This document shows, in pieces, positions 21,002 through 30,736 of a stretch of 64,000 nt of DNA. This stretch comes from an uncultured Pelagibacteraceae bacterium (GTDB taxonomy: Bacteria > Pseudomonadota > Alphaproteobacteria > Pelagibacterales > Pelagibacteraceae). The notes under the pieces were generated by a model. That model was given only the letters and a program-made list of their open reading frames with translations, was not told where the DNA came from and did no database searches. A program made the position numbers and the translations under genes. Where the stretch lies: NCBI GenBank assembly GCA_902541315.1, contig CACBQF010000003.1, positions 50,483 through 114,482 of the forward strand, in the 5' to 3' direction. The first letter of the stretch is position 1; every line of letters begins with the position of its first letter.

Positions 21002-21983
21002 CATTTTCAACTTTATCTAAAATCATATTGTTTATGATTTGATTTGAAATCTGAGGATTTTTTTTAATTAAACTCTCAGTATTGTTTAGATCTACAATAA
21101 AATTCTCAATATCATTCAATTCCCATATTTTGATTTGTTGCTTAATTATATTTTTATCCTTCCAGAATATTGGAGGTTTAAAGGCATTAATTGTTTGATC
21201 TATATTATTGGATTTTCTTAAACTCAATCTTAATTTTCTTAGTCTTTTTAATTTATTTAGAAAAGTTCTCAAAATTAAAATATTATCTTCACTTGATGGG
21301 ATATTTTCGTTTAGAATATTTAAAGTTTTTTTTTTATTTTTACACAAGCAGTTATCAACTAATTCATTGGCACTATAATTCTCACTCAAATTAGTTAGTT
21401 TAAATACATCATTTAAATCAATCTTTTTTTCATTTTTAGATAAGAGAACTATTTTTTGTAATTCATTTTTAAGATTAATCCTATCACCTTGAGCCCTTTC
21501 AATTATCAAATTTAAATTTTCCTGCGATAAGTTAATTTTATTTTCGCTTAAAATTCTCTTAGCAATTGAGATCAATGTTTGTAAAGTATCTTCGTAAAAA
21601 GGGACTATTAGTGTAATCTTTTCTTTTTCAAAAAGATTTCTAATTTTTGACTTTTTATCTAATCTTTTTGCTAGCAAAATAATTACAATATCACTTACAT
21701 TATCAGAGATAACTTTTCCAATAAGATCAAAAATTTTATCTGTAACGTCTGATATTAAAATTAATTTTTCATTTTCAAAAAACGATCTTGAGTAAACATT
21801 TTCAAATAAAAGTTGATTATTTTCAATAACTTCTTTCTCGCCATATTTAAAAGTATTTTCTTTGGTAAATTCATTAAAGTTAGATTGAATAACATCAATC
21901 TTTTGACCTTCATTTTCACCATAAAATAAAAAAAAATTAATTTTTTTTTTAAATTTATTTATTTCATAGTATTTAGAGATCAT
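20985..21983 (-). CDS. holA: DNA polymerase III delta subunit
   Basis: FFLFYGENEGQK, AQGDRINLKNELQKIV; adjacent to lptE-leuS. Confidence 0.88.
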   Translation of the reverse strand: MISKYYEINKFKKKINFFLFYGENEGQKIDVIQSNFNEFTKENTFKYGEKEVIENNQLLFENVYSRSFFENEKLILISDVTDKIFDLIGKVISDNVSDIVIILLAKRLDKKSKIRNLFEKEKITLIVPFYEDTLQTLISIAKRILSENKINLSQENLNLIIERAQGDRINLKNELQKIVLLSKNEKKIDLNDVFKLTNLSENYSANELVDNCLCKNKKKTLNILNENIPSSEDNILILRTFLNKLKRLRKLRLSLRKSNNIDQTINAFKPPIFWKDKNIIKQQIKIWELNDIENFIVDLNNTESLIKKNPQISNQIINNMILDKVENANIQI

Positions 21984-22435
21984 TAAATACGCGAAAGTTG
22001 AATAATGAACTCATTAACCATTGAATTGACTAGACTTTCTTTTTTGGTTTTTTCTAATTTATTTTCTTCAAATTTATCAGAAAAATTTTTAATTAAAAAT
22101 TCTTCCTTTTTTATTAGTGTTTTTTGCTCATTTCCCTTTTCAATTTTAAAAATGATTTCAATAGTAATTAAATAGTCTGTTGTTTTGCCTGTTAAATTTT
22201 TAGATTGAGAAATCTTTTTATATGATGAGATAGTTGTAATAATAAATTTTTTGTTAACATTTCTATTTTGAAATCTTATCAATTTTTTTTCAACTAAATT
22301 GTTTATTTCACTATTTCCTTCAAAATTAATTTTCTCAATTGAAAAGTTGTAGTCATTTTTATTTGAATATATTGGTGTGTATTCACAGCTTAATAGAAAT
22401 AATGGGACCAGTATAATGTATATATATTTTTTCAT
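21983..22435 (-). CDS. lptE: LPS-assembly lipoprotein LptE-like
   Basis: Lipoprotein signal LFLLSCEYTPIYS; between leuS and holA. Confidence 0.8.
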   Translation of the reverse strand: MKKYIYIILVPLFLLSCEYTPIYSNKNDYNFSIEKINFEGNSEINNLVEKKLIRFQNRNVNKKFIITTISSYKKISQSKNLTGKTTDYLITIEIIFKIEKGNEQKTLIKKEEFLIKNFSDKFEENKLEKTKKESLVNSMVNEFIIQLSRI

Positions 22436-22440
22436 TTCAT

Positions 22441-24978
22441 CTATATTATGATGTTTATTAATTTATTTGGAACAAAAATCTTTTTTTTAAGTTCTTGATT
22501 CTTAATATATTTATTAATTTCATTATTTTCTTTGACTAGTTTTATTATATCATCTTCTGATATATCTCTGTTAACTTTTATCAACCCTCTTTTCTTTCCA
22601 TTTATTTGAACAACAAAATTGATATTTTCTTCAATTAGAAATTTTTCATCAATTTTAGGCCATTTTATCTCTCGTTCATCTTCTAGTAATTCTAAACACT
22701 CATTTGAAAAATGTGGTATCACAGGAATCATACAAATTAATATTTTTTTATAATTTTGAATTATTGTTTTTGATGAATATTTCTTTTTAATCAATTTTGA
22801 TAAACTTGAGTATATCTCATAAAAATTTGCAATAATTTTATTATAGGTAAATTTTGATAAATTATCGGTAACATTTTTTATAAAAATATTTGTTACTTTC
22901 TCCAATTCACTATCAATATCTTTTAAATGTTTTTTTTGAATTTCATCTAAGATTTTTTGATTTAAAATCCACAATTTTTGAATAAACTTAAAAGAAGATA
23001 TCATTCCTTGATCCGACCATTGTACGTCTTTTTCTGGTGGGCTATCAGATAAAATAAATAGCCTTACGGAGTCTGCACCATAATTATTTATAATATATTC
23101 AGGATCAATGACATTTTTTTTTGATTTTGACATCGACTCTGAAGGGCCAACTTTTACAGTTATTTTATGATCATCCTTTTTAACTAATTTATTATTAATC
23201 TTTTCTATTTCTTCTGGGCTAAGCCAATTATTGTTTTCGTCTTGGTATGTCTCGTGGCAAACCATTCCTTGAGTGAATAAGCTTTTAAAAGGCTCTGTTA
23301 TTTTAAACTCTTCATTTTCATAATTTATAGCTCTCATAAAAAATCTTGAATAAAGTAAATGTAAAATTGCATGTTCAACTCCGCCAATGTATTGATCAAC
23401 AGGCATCCAATAGCTAATATCTTCTTTGCTAAATCCATAACTTTTTTCACTAGGAGAACAAAATCTTAAGTAATACCATGAAGAACATACGAATGTGTCC
23501 AAGGTATCGGTTTCTCTAACATATTTTTTTCCATTAATGGTTATTTCTTTCCAATCTTTAATAGTATCTAAAGGATTACCCTTAACTGATAAATCAATTT
23601 TTTCAGGTAGTTTAACTGGTAACATTTTTTTCGGGACAGGTGATGCATTTCCTTTTTCGTCATAAATTATTGGAATTGGGCAACCCCAATATCTTTGACG
23701 TGACACACCCCAATCTTTTAATCTATAATTAATTTTTTTTTTTCCTAATTTTTTTTCTTCTAATATTCTGATTGCTTCATTTACAGAATTATCAGGTGCA
23801 TTTAAACCATTTAAGAAATCAGAGTTTATAATTGTACCAGGTCCAGAATAAGCTTCTTTTGTTACTTCAAAGTCATCTTTTTCGTTGTGAGGTTTAACTA
23901 CAGTGCTAATCTTCAAGTTATATTTTTTTGCAAAGTCATAATCTCTTTGATCGTGTCCAGGGCAGCCAAAAACTGCTCCAAAACCATAATCCATTAATAC
24001 AAAATTAGCGAAATAAACTGGAACCTTTTGATCTGGATTTAAAGGATTTTTAGCAAAGAGACTTGTTTTAAAGCCTATTTTATCTCCAACCGCTATAGCT
24101 TCCTCAGTAGTACCAGTTTTTGTGCATTCTTCCTTAAATTTCAAAAATTCTTTATCTTCTTTGTAAAAATTGGAAACTTCATGATCTACTGACAAAGCAA
24201 GAAAAGAAAAACCAAACAAGGTATCAGGTCTAGTTGTAAAACATTTTATTTTTTTTATTGGCAGTTCACCTTCAATTTCAAAATCAACTTCGCAGCCAAA
24301 CGATTTTCCTATCCAATTTTTTTGCATAGTTTTTACTTTATTTGGCCATGCATCTAATTTATCTAATCCATCTAATAGATCCTTTGAAAATTTTGATATA
24401 TTAAAAAACCACTGGTTTAATTTTTTTCTTTCAACTGTTGCTCCTGACCTCCATCCTTTTCCATCGATAACTTGTTCATTAGCCAACACAGTTTCATCAA
24501 CTGGGTCCCAATTAACATAGTTTTCTTTTCTATAAACAAGGCCTTTCTCTAGTAATTCTAAAAAAAAGATCTGTTGATGTTTATAATAATCCTCGTTGCA
24601 GGTTGATATCTCTCTATCCCAATCAATTGATAGGCCTAGCTTTTTTAACTGATTTTTCATCATTATAATGTTGTCATTAGTCCATTCTTTAGGATCTAAA
24701 TTATTTTGTCTGGCTGCATTTTCTGCGGGCATACCAAAAGAGTCCCAACCCATTGGATGTAGTACATTATATCCCTCTAAAATTTTATATCTGGCTAGAA
24801 CATCTCCTATTGTATAATTTCTGACGTGTCCCATATGTATTTTACCAGATGGATAAGGAAACATTTCTAAGCAATAAAATTTCTTTTTATTTTTTTGGAT
24901 TGAACTTTTAAAAAAATTCTTATCTTCCCAATAGCTCTGCCATTTTTTTTCTATTTCTTTAAAATTATATCTGTTCAC
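22441..24978 (-). CDS. leuS: Leucyl-tRNA synthetase
   Basis: [46 protein letters not shown]. Confidence 0.99.
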   Translation of the reverse strand: MNRYNFKEIEKKWQSYWEDKNFFKSSIQKNKKKFYCLEMFPYPSGKIHMGHVRNYTIGDVLARYKILEGYNVLHPMGWDSFGMPAENAARQNNLDPKEWTNDNIIMMKNQLKKLGLSIDWDREISTCNEDYYKHQQIFFLELLEKGLVYRKENYVNWDPVDETVLANEQVIDGKGWRSGATVERKKLNQWFFNISKFSKDLLDGLDKLDAWPNKVKTMQKNWIGKSFGCEVDFEIEGELPIKKIKCFTTRPDTLFGFSFLALSVDHEVSNFYKEDKEFLKFKEECTKTGTTEEAIAVGDKIGFKTSLFAKNPLNPDQKVPVYFANFVLMDYGFGAVFGCPGHDQRDYDFAKKYNLKISTVVKPHNEKDDFEVTKEAYSGPGTIINSDFLNGLNAPDNSVNEAIRILEEKKLGKKKINYRLKDWGVSRQRYWGCPIPIIYDEKGNASPVPKKMLPVKLPEKIDLSVKGNPLDTIKDWKEITINGKKYVRETDTLDTFVCSSWYYLRFCSPSEKSYGFSKEDISYWMPVDQYIGGVEHAILHLLYSRFFMRAINYENEEFKITEPFKSLFTQGMVCHETYQDENNNWLSPEEIEKINNKLVKKDDHKITVKVGPSESMSKSKKNVIDPEYIINNYGADSVRLFILSDSPPEKDVQWSDQGMISSFKFIQKLWILNQKILDEIQKKHLKDIDSELEKVTNIFIKNVTDNLSKFTYNKIIANFYEIYSSLSKLIKKKYSSKTIIQNYKKILICMIPVIPHFSNECLELLEDEREIKWPKIDEKFLIEENINFVVQINGKKRGLIKVNRDISEDDIIKLVKENNEINKYIKNQELKKKIFVPNKLINIII

Positions 24979-24989
24979 TAAAATTAAAC

Positions 24990-25571
24990 CTAATTAGCTT
25001 CTCCACCCATTTTAGGTGTAGGATAATAGGACTTATTTTTTGCTCTGGTTTGTTTTTGATAGATAGTTGCTTTTTTTAGAATTTCTCGTCTTAACTCAGA
25101 CTCAATATTTTTATTATTTTTTTGAACAACACATTTAAAATCAGCATCACATTTTTTGTAAAAAACATTAATATCTACCGCATCAGATCTTATTTCATTG
25201 CTTAAAAATCTAATTGTGATTTTTATTGTTTCGTTAGGATTATTATTATTAGAATACCAATCAGTTATGATTATGCCTCCACTATAGTTTGCAGATGTTA
25301 GCGGCATAAATTCAATAATATCTAATGAAGCTCTCCATAATTCATTTGAACTTGCAAATTCAAAGTTACCACCACTTCCAACTCCTTTTTTAATAGCATC
25401 ATTTAATCTAAATCCTTTTCCTTCCTCTAAATTTTTTTTAACTCTTTCTCTTGGATCAGGTGAAACTTTCCTTGCATCAGCACCTCTAAAAAAATTTTTT
25501 CCACAAGCACTTAAGAGGAACAAAAAAATGGAAAGTAAACTTAAAATCCTCATAAATTTATAATTTTTCAT
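24990..25571 (-). CDS. DUF3576-family lipoprotein
   Basis: Lipobox [39 protein letters not shown]. Confidence 0.85.
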   Translation of the reverse strand: MKNYKFMRILSLLSIFLFLLSACGKNFFRGADARKVSPDPRERVKKNLEEGKGFRLNDAIKKGVGSGGNFEFASSNELWRASLDIIEFMPLTSANYSGGIIITDWYSNNNNPNETIKITIRFLSNEIRSDAVDINVFYKKCDADFKCVVQKNNKNIESELRREILKKATIYQKQTRAKNKSYYPTPKMGGEAN

Positions 25572-25735
25572 CTAAAAAGCTCTTTAAAGTAGTGAAATTC
25601 TAACATATCCAAATAGCACAAAAAATATAATAAAATCAAAGAAAATTGTGTTGTAAAATTATCACAGTTTCTAAATTTATTTCTTATAAACACTCATATT
25701 TTGTTTAATTAACTGCCTATTTGATAAAAGAGCAA

Positions 25736-25751
25736 TGTTTAATATTAAACA
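25736..25751. promoter_or_regulatory. 16-bp perfect palindrome upstream of porin
   Basis: TGTTTAATATTAAACA, followed by AAGGAG RBS at 25755-25760 and ATG at 25769. Confidence 0.5.
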
Positions 25752-25768
25752 ATTAAGGAGTAATTAAT

Positions 25769-26755
25769 ATGAACAAATTAACAAAAATTGGTGTATCAGC
25801 ATTAGCTGGTTCACTAGCGATGACAGCTGTAAATGCAGCTGAAGGAAGTGTTTCAGTTTCAACTGGATTCGCTTTCGCATCAACAGGAGACGAGAATACA
25901 AAATCAACTGCATATCAATTTGATAGTGTTATTTTCTCTGCTTCTGGTGAAACAGATGGTGGTATCACAGTTTCAGCAAGTATGGAACTTGATAACGACA
26001 ACCCAGCTACTAATGCTGGTATGGATAACAGAAGCGTATCATTCGGTACAGATGCAATGGGAACAGTAACATTCCACGGACATGGCGGTGATTCTGTTAT
26101 GGGTCAATGGGATGACGTAACACCAAACGCTTACGAAGAAGTTTGGGATACTACAACTGGCGGTGACGTGAGAATCGATGGTAGATCAGGTAACAACCTG
26201 TTTACATATGACTCACCTTCATTCAGTGGTGTGATGTTTAAAATGGCTCACCAACAATCGTCAGAAGAAACTGATGCAACAGACAACAACTATGACTTAG
26301 GTCACTACACTGACTTCGGTATTCAAATTTCTCCAGAAATGGTTGAAGGTTTGACTATTGGTTATGGTATGGCTGAGTTAGATGATACTACATCGACTTC
26401 AATCGATCAAGAAACGATGTTTATCAAATACGCAATCGGTGGTTTAACAGTTGCTTATCAAACTCATGAAGCAGACGGAAGTACTGCAGACAAAAACGAT
26501 GAGTCTGAGAGCTTCGGTGTATCATACGCAATTAATGAGAATATGACAATCGCTTATGGTCAAAGAGACTATAACGATGATACTTCATCAGATTCTACTA
26601 CTGTAGAACAAAATGATTCAGGTATCTCAGCATCATACACAATGGGTGGTATGACAATTGCTGGTCACATGAACGAAAACGACAATGTTGGTGGAAGCAC
26701 AGATGCTACAGCTGACAAAGAGTCGTATGAGTTCGCTCTTACATTTGCATTCTAA
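25769..26755 (+). CDS. Gram-negative porin
   Basis: Signal peptide MNKLTKIGVSALAGSLAMTAVNAAE, repeated amphipathic strands, C-terminal ALTFAF ending in Phe. Confidence 0.9.
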   Translation: MNKLTKIGVSALAGSLAMTAVNAAEGSVSVSTGFAFASTGDENTKSTAYQFDSVIFSASGETDGGITVSASMELDNDNPATNAGMDNRSVSFGTDAMGTVTFHGHGGDSVMGQWDDVTPNAYEEVWDTTTGGDVRIDGRSGNNLFTYDSPSFSGVMFKMAHQQSSEETDATDNNYDLGHYTDFGIQISPEMVEGLTIGYGMAELDDTTSTSIDQETMFIKYAIGGLTVAYQTHEADGSTADKNDESESFGVSYAINENMTIAYGQRDYNDDTSSDSTTVEQNDSGISASYTMGGMTIAGHMNENDNVGGSTDATADKESYEFALTFAF

Positions 26756-26767
26756 TTTATTTAGAAT

Positions 26768-27331
26768 CTAAAATATTAAAGGGCCCCTTTCAAAGGGGCC
26801 TTTTTTTTTGAATAATGAAATCCCTGCGAAACCAGAGACATTCAGCAAATTAAGTTTTTTTAAATTTTTTTCACTAATTCCACCTAAAGCAATAATATTT
26901 TTATTTATATAACTTTTGAATAACTTAAATTTAAATGTACCCAAGTAGTTTTCGTTTTTTTTGAATAGAGATGATAAAAAGAAATATTTTACTAATTGTA
27001 ATTTTTTAATATTTAGTTCTTTAATATTGTGCACAGACCCTAAAATAATAAATTTTTTTTTAAAAGTATAAGCAAGATGATTAAAATTTCTGTTAAAAGA
27101 GGGTAAATAAGCACCATCTAAGTTAAGTTTGATAGCTAATTTGATGTTGTTTGACAAAAAAAAATTGCAGCCTTTTTTTTTACAAAAATCCCTCAAAATT
27201 ATTAATTTATGTATATCAATTTCATCTTTATAATTTCGATAAATGATATTTGTCTCTTTATCTTGGTGTTTGATTAAATTTGTATCGTATTCACTTATAA
27301 AGTAATATTTTTTAAAATTTAATTTATGCAT
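26768..27331 (-). CDS. Thiamine-phosphate synthase/TenI-like protein
   Basis: NLDGAYLPSFNRN, ILGSVHNIKEL, IIALGGISEKNLKKLNLLNVSGFAGISLF. Confidence 0.7.
   Translation of the reverse strand: MHKLNFKKYYFISEYDTNLIKHQDKETNIIYRNYKDEIDIHKLIILRDFCKKKGCNFFLSNNIKLAIKLNLDGAYLPSFNRNFNHLAYTFKKKFIILGSVHNIKELNIKKLQLVKYFFLSSLFKKNENYLGTFKFKLFKSYINKNIIALGGISEKNLKKLNLLNVSGFAGISLFKKKGPFERGPLIF
26782..26809 (+). terminator. Rho-independent terminator of porin
   Basis: GGCCCCTTT-C-AAAGGGGCC hairpin followed by nine T. Confidence 0.93.
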
Positions 27332-27985
27332 TCGTCAGTTCAAAAATTATTACATATTAAGGAAGTTGTAAAATCTAAAGAGTTAAACTCAAATATCCTA
27401 AAACCTCCCAAAATAATTGCTGTTTCAAAAACTTTTTCACTAGATAAGATTATGCCACTTATTGAGCATGGGCATTGCGATTATGGAGAGAATAAGGTTC
27501 AGGAAGCCTTAGATAAATGGGGTAAGATAAAATTAGAGAGGCCAGAGTTAGTACTGCATTTAATAGGTAAACTTCAAACTAATAAAGTAAAATTTGCGTT
27601 AAAAATTTTTGATTTTATTCATTCAGTTGATAGTAAAAAACTTGCAAATAAAATTTATGATGAACAGTTAAAACAAAACAAAAAAGTTAAAATATTTATT
27701 CAAGTAAATTTAGGCAATGAGATGCAAAAGTCTGGTGTATTGAAGAATGACTTAAACGACCTCTATCTATATTGTATGAGCTTGAAATTGAATGTTGTTG
27801 GATTAATGTGTATTCCACCAGTCAACTCTGACCCAGATCCCTTTTTTCATGAGTTAAATGAATTAAATAAAAATTTAAGTCTGAAGGATTTAAGCATAGG
27901 TATGTCTTCAGACTATATTAAAGCTGTTGAAAATCATTCAACTTATTTAAGAGTTGGGTCAGCTATTTTTGGTAATAGAACTTAA
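27326..27985 (+). CDS. yggS: YggS-family PLP homeostasis protein
   Basis: PPKIIAVSKTFSLDKI, HGHCDYGENKVQEALDKW, LHLIGKLQTNKVK, GLMCIPP, LRVGSAIFGNR. Confidence 0.96.
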   Translation: MHSSVQKLLHIKEVVKSKELNSNILKPPKIIAVSKTFSLDKIMPLIEHGHCDYGENKVQEALDKWGKIKLERPELVLHLIGKLQTNKVKFALKIFDFIHSVDSKKLANKIYDEQLKQNKKVKIFIQVNLGNEMQKSGVLKNDLNDLYLYCMSLKLNVVGLMCIPPVNSDPDPFFHELNELNKNLSLKDLSIGMSSDYIKAVENHSTYLRVGSAIFGNRT

Positions 27986-28476
27986 TAAATTTTAATTTTT
28001 GTTTTTGCATTAATCAATTTCAACATTATTAAAAAGTCTTTTAAGTTTAATGCAATACACCCTAGGGTAGGCTTATATGTTTTTGTTAAATGTAAAAAAA
28101 TGCAACTACCTTTTCCAAGAATTCTTTTATTCCAATTATATTGGATCGGTATTATTAAATTATACTTAAAATCTTTCCTAAAAAGTTTTTCATGCCGTAA
28201 TTTTTTTTTTGTATTTATTAGTTTATTATAATTTGTTTTGTCTTTAATATCATTGCACCAGCCCATATTTTTTTTTATTTCAACACACTTTAATTTTGTT
28301 TGAGGTTTGTCTAATTTATCACTTCTATAATATAATTTCTCTAAGCTAAAAGTACCCTTAGGAGTTTTTTTATCACCCTCAATTTTCTTGTTAGTAAAAC
28401 CATTTTTTCCAATACAACATTGAAATTCAAAATCATCAATTCTAAGAGAGTGTTTGTTTTTTAAAATAATTGTCAT
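27982..28476 (-). CDS. L,D-transpeptidase (YkuD) family protein
   Basis: GKNGFTNKKIEGDKKTPKGTFSL, CIFLHLTKTYKPTLGCIAL catalytic Cys motif. Confidence 0.85.
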   Translation of the reverse strand: MTIILKNKHSLRIDDFEFQCCIGKNGFTNKKIEGDKKTPKGTFSLEKLYYRSDKLDKPQTKLKCVEIKKNMGWCNDIKDKTNYNKLINTKKKLRHEKLFRKDFKYNLIIPIQYNWNKRILGKGSCIFLHLTKTYKPTLGCIALNLKDFLIMLKLINAKTKIKIY

Positions 28477-28489
28477 ATTGTGCTTATAT

Positions 28490-29062
28490 ATGAATAATCA
28501 AATTTTGTTTATTTATGAATTGCCATTTCTTTTTGATATTTTTGAGGAGATTAAGGAAAATCTTAATTTTAAGATTATAAACCTAACAAAAAAAGAAATT
28601 GCCAAAACTAATTTTAGTCAATATGAAAATTATCTTATTTTATCCAAAAAAAAGAATCTCAATTTATCAAATGTAATTTTAGTTGATGATTTTCCAATTA
28701 AATTTTCTAAGGTTTTGGAAAAAATAAATATCGGATTTTTAAAAAGAAAATTTAATGAACAATCCAATATAATAGTCGGGCAATATAATATTAATATAAA
28801 TTCGAGGGAAATAATTCTGGATGATCAAAGGTTAAAGTTGACTGAAAAAGAGATTAATACAATCATATATTTATCAAAAAAGAAAAAACCAGTCTCAGTT
28901 CAGGAATTACAAGAAAAAGTCTGGGCATACCAATCAAAATTGGAGACCCATACTGTTGAAACACATATTCATAGATTAAGAAAAAAATTTAAAGAAAAGT
29001 TCCTTGATGATAAATTAATAATTAGCAAAGATAATGGTTACCAAATTTCAGAAAAAAAATAG
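28490..29062 (+). CDS. OmpR-type winged-helix transcriptional regulator with degenerate N-terminal domain
   Basis: LKLTEKEINTIIYLSKKKKPVSVQELQEKVWAYQSKLETHTVETHIHRLRKKF; start set to internal ATG 28490 (track starts at 28454). Confidence 0.85.
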   Translation: MNNQILFIYELPFLFDIFEEIKENLNFKIINLTKKEIAKTNFSQYENYLILSKKKNLNLSNVILVDDFPIKFSKVLEKINIGFLKRKFNEQSNIIVGQYNININSREIILDDQRLKLTEKEINTIIYLSKKKKPVSVQELQEKVWAYQSKLETHTVETHIHRLRKKFKEKFLDDKLIISKDNGYQISEKK

Positions 29063-29156
29063 ATTTGCAAAAGAACTTTTTACAAAAAAATACAAACCAA
29101 GAGTAATTAAGCCAAAAAAAGGAAAAGGTAGTTTTAAAAGAATTAAAAAAGATTAA
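29034..29156 (+). CDS. arfA: ArfA-like alternative ribosome-rescue factor, 40 aa (not in supplied ORF track)
   Basis: MVTKFQKKNRFAKELFTKKYKPRVIKPKKGKGSFKRIKKD; ungapped match to E. coli ArfA [24 protein letters not shown]. Confidence 0.78.
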   Translation: MVTKFQKKNRFAKELFTKKYKPRVIKPKKGKGSFKRIKKD

Positions 29157-30082
29157 AGTCTTGCTCCTATTTGTTGAATTATTTTAGAAGACATCTCAGT
29201 TGCTTTTTCTAAACATTCTCTTTGTGAAAAATTATTAATAAATCCATGTAAATACCCTGAAGCAAATAAATCACCCGCTCCTGTTAAGTCTACAATATTA
29301 AGATCTTTTCTAGCATCAATTTCTACTATTTCATTATTATTGATCGAAACTGCACCATTACCACCTCTAGTAATGATTAGATGTTTTTTAATTTGTTTTC
29401 CAAATAAAATCACTTCATCAAATTTTTTTGCATCAATTAAAGACATTATCTCAGCCTCATTCGCAAAAACTAAATCTAACTTATTCTTTACAAGGTCCAA
29501 AAAGTTAGATTTGTGTCTATCTACACAAAATTTATCTGACAAAGACATTGCTGTTTTGTTTGATAAATTTATCGCCTTTTCAAATGCCTCTTTAGGATCT
29601 CCTTCATCCCATAAATATCCCTCTAAAAAAATTAAATCACTTTCTTTAATAGTATCAATGTCGAGGTCATTTTTGTTTATTTTTCCCGCAGTCCCTAAAA
29701 AAGTACACATTGTTCTTTCCGAGTCAGGAGTAATTAAAATTAAACACGTTCCAGTAGGAAGAAGTTCTTTTTTTTTTGAGTAAAAAAACTTTACATTCTC
29801 TTTTTTTAAACCATCCTCATATTTAATACCAAAAGTATCATCTGATATTTTACCAATAAAACCAACATTATTTCCTAATTGTGATAAGCCAACTATTGAA
29901 TTTGCAACTGAACCTCCCGAAATCGTTTTTTCAATTTTCAGATTTGATAGCAGGTTAGTAAATTCAATTTCATCAAAAAAAAGTTTCATTAGACCTTTTG
30001 TAAGATCATTTTTTTTTATAAAAGTATCTTCAACTTTACAGATTACATCAACTATTGCATTACCTATACCTAAGATTTTCAT
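29153..30082 (-). CDS. PfkB-family (adenosine/sugar) kinase
   Basis: KILGIGNAIVDVICKV, ISGGSVANSIVGLSQLG, DLTGAGDLFASGYLHG. Confidence 0.93.
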   Translation of the reverse strand: MKILGIGNAIVDVICKVEDTFIKKNDLTKGLMKLFFDEIEFTNLLSNLKIEKTISGGSVANSIVGLSQLGNNVGFIGKISDDTFGIKYEDGLKKENVKFFYSKKKELLPTGTCLILITPDSERTMCTFLGTAGKINKNDLDIDTIKESDLIFLEGYLWDEGDPKEAFEKAINLSNKTAMSLSDKFCVDRHKSNFLDLVKNKLDLVFANEAEIMSLIDAKKFDEVILFGKQIKKHLIITRGGNGAVSINNNEIVEIDARKDLNIVDLTGAGDLFASGYLHGFINNFSQRECLEKATEMSSKIIQQIGARL

Positions 30083-30736
30083 TTATGGTTTTTTAGTTAT
30101 GATTGGTTTTTTTCTATTAGGATAACAACTGGTACATATTTTACAAGTTATTCCATAACAACCTCGCGCTTTACAATATTCTCTTCCATAATAAATAATC
30201 TGTAGATGTAGTTTATTCCAATATTTTTTTGGGAATAACCTTTTTAAATCTTTTTCAGTTTGAATAACGTTTTTGCCATTTGTCAATCCCCATCTCTGAG
30301 CTAATCTATGAATGTGTGTATCAATGGGAAATGCAGGATGACCAAATCCCTGGGACATAACTACACTGGCAGTTTTATGACCTACCCCAGGCAATTGTTC
30401 TAATTCTTCAAATGTTCTTGGAACTTTTCCGTTATACCTTTCCTCTAAAATACGGGAAAGATTGTAAATACTTTTAGCTTTAATTCGAAAAATACCAATC
30501 TTTTTTATAAGTTTTTCAATTTTTTTTCTTCCTAATTTTAAAAAATGATGGGGTCTATAATATTTTGGATAAATATTTTTTGTTACATTGTTTACGTTTA
30601 CATCAGTACACTGAGCAGATAACAAAACAGAAATTAACAGTGTAAAAACATTACGACTTTTGAGGGGTACTTTTATTTTCGGATAAGTTTTGTTGAGATG
30701 TTTTAATATGATTTTAGCCCTTTGAATTTCAGTCAT
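30083..30736 (-). CDS. nth: Endonuclease III
   Basis: LISVLLSAQCTDVNVN, LEQLPGVGHKTASVVM, C-X6-C-X2-C-X5-C cluster; start set to MTEIQRAK overlapping dapB stop (TAATG). Confidence 0.96.
   Translation of the reverse strand: MTEIQRAKIILKHLNKTYPKIKVPLKSRNVFTLLISVLLSAQCTDVNVNNVTKNIYPKYYRPHHFLKLGRKKIEKLIKKIGIFRIKAKSIYNLSRILEERYNGKVPRTFEELEQLPGVGHKTASVVMSQGFGHPAFPIDTHIHRLAQRWGLTNGKNVIQTEKDLKRLFPKKYWNKLHLQIIYYGREYCKARGCYGITCKICTSCYPNRKKPIITKKP

Noticed and set aside
25833-26069. 78-aa off-frame ORF inside the porin gene
   Set aside because: Alternate-frame artefact; the porin frame has signal peptide and beta-strand pattern.
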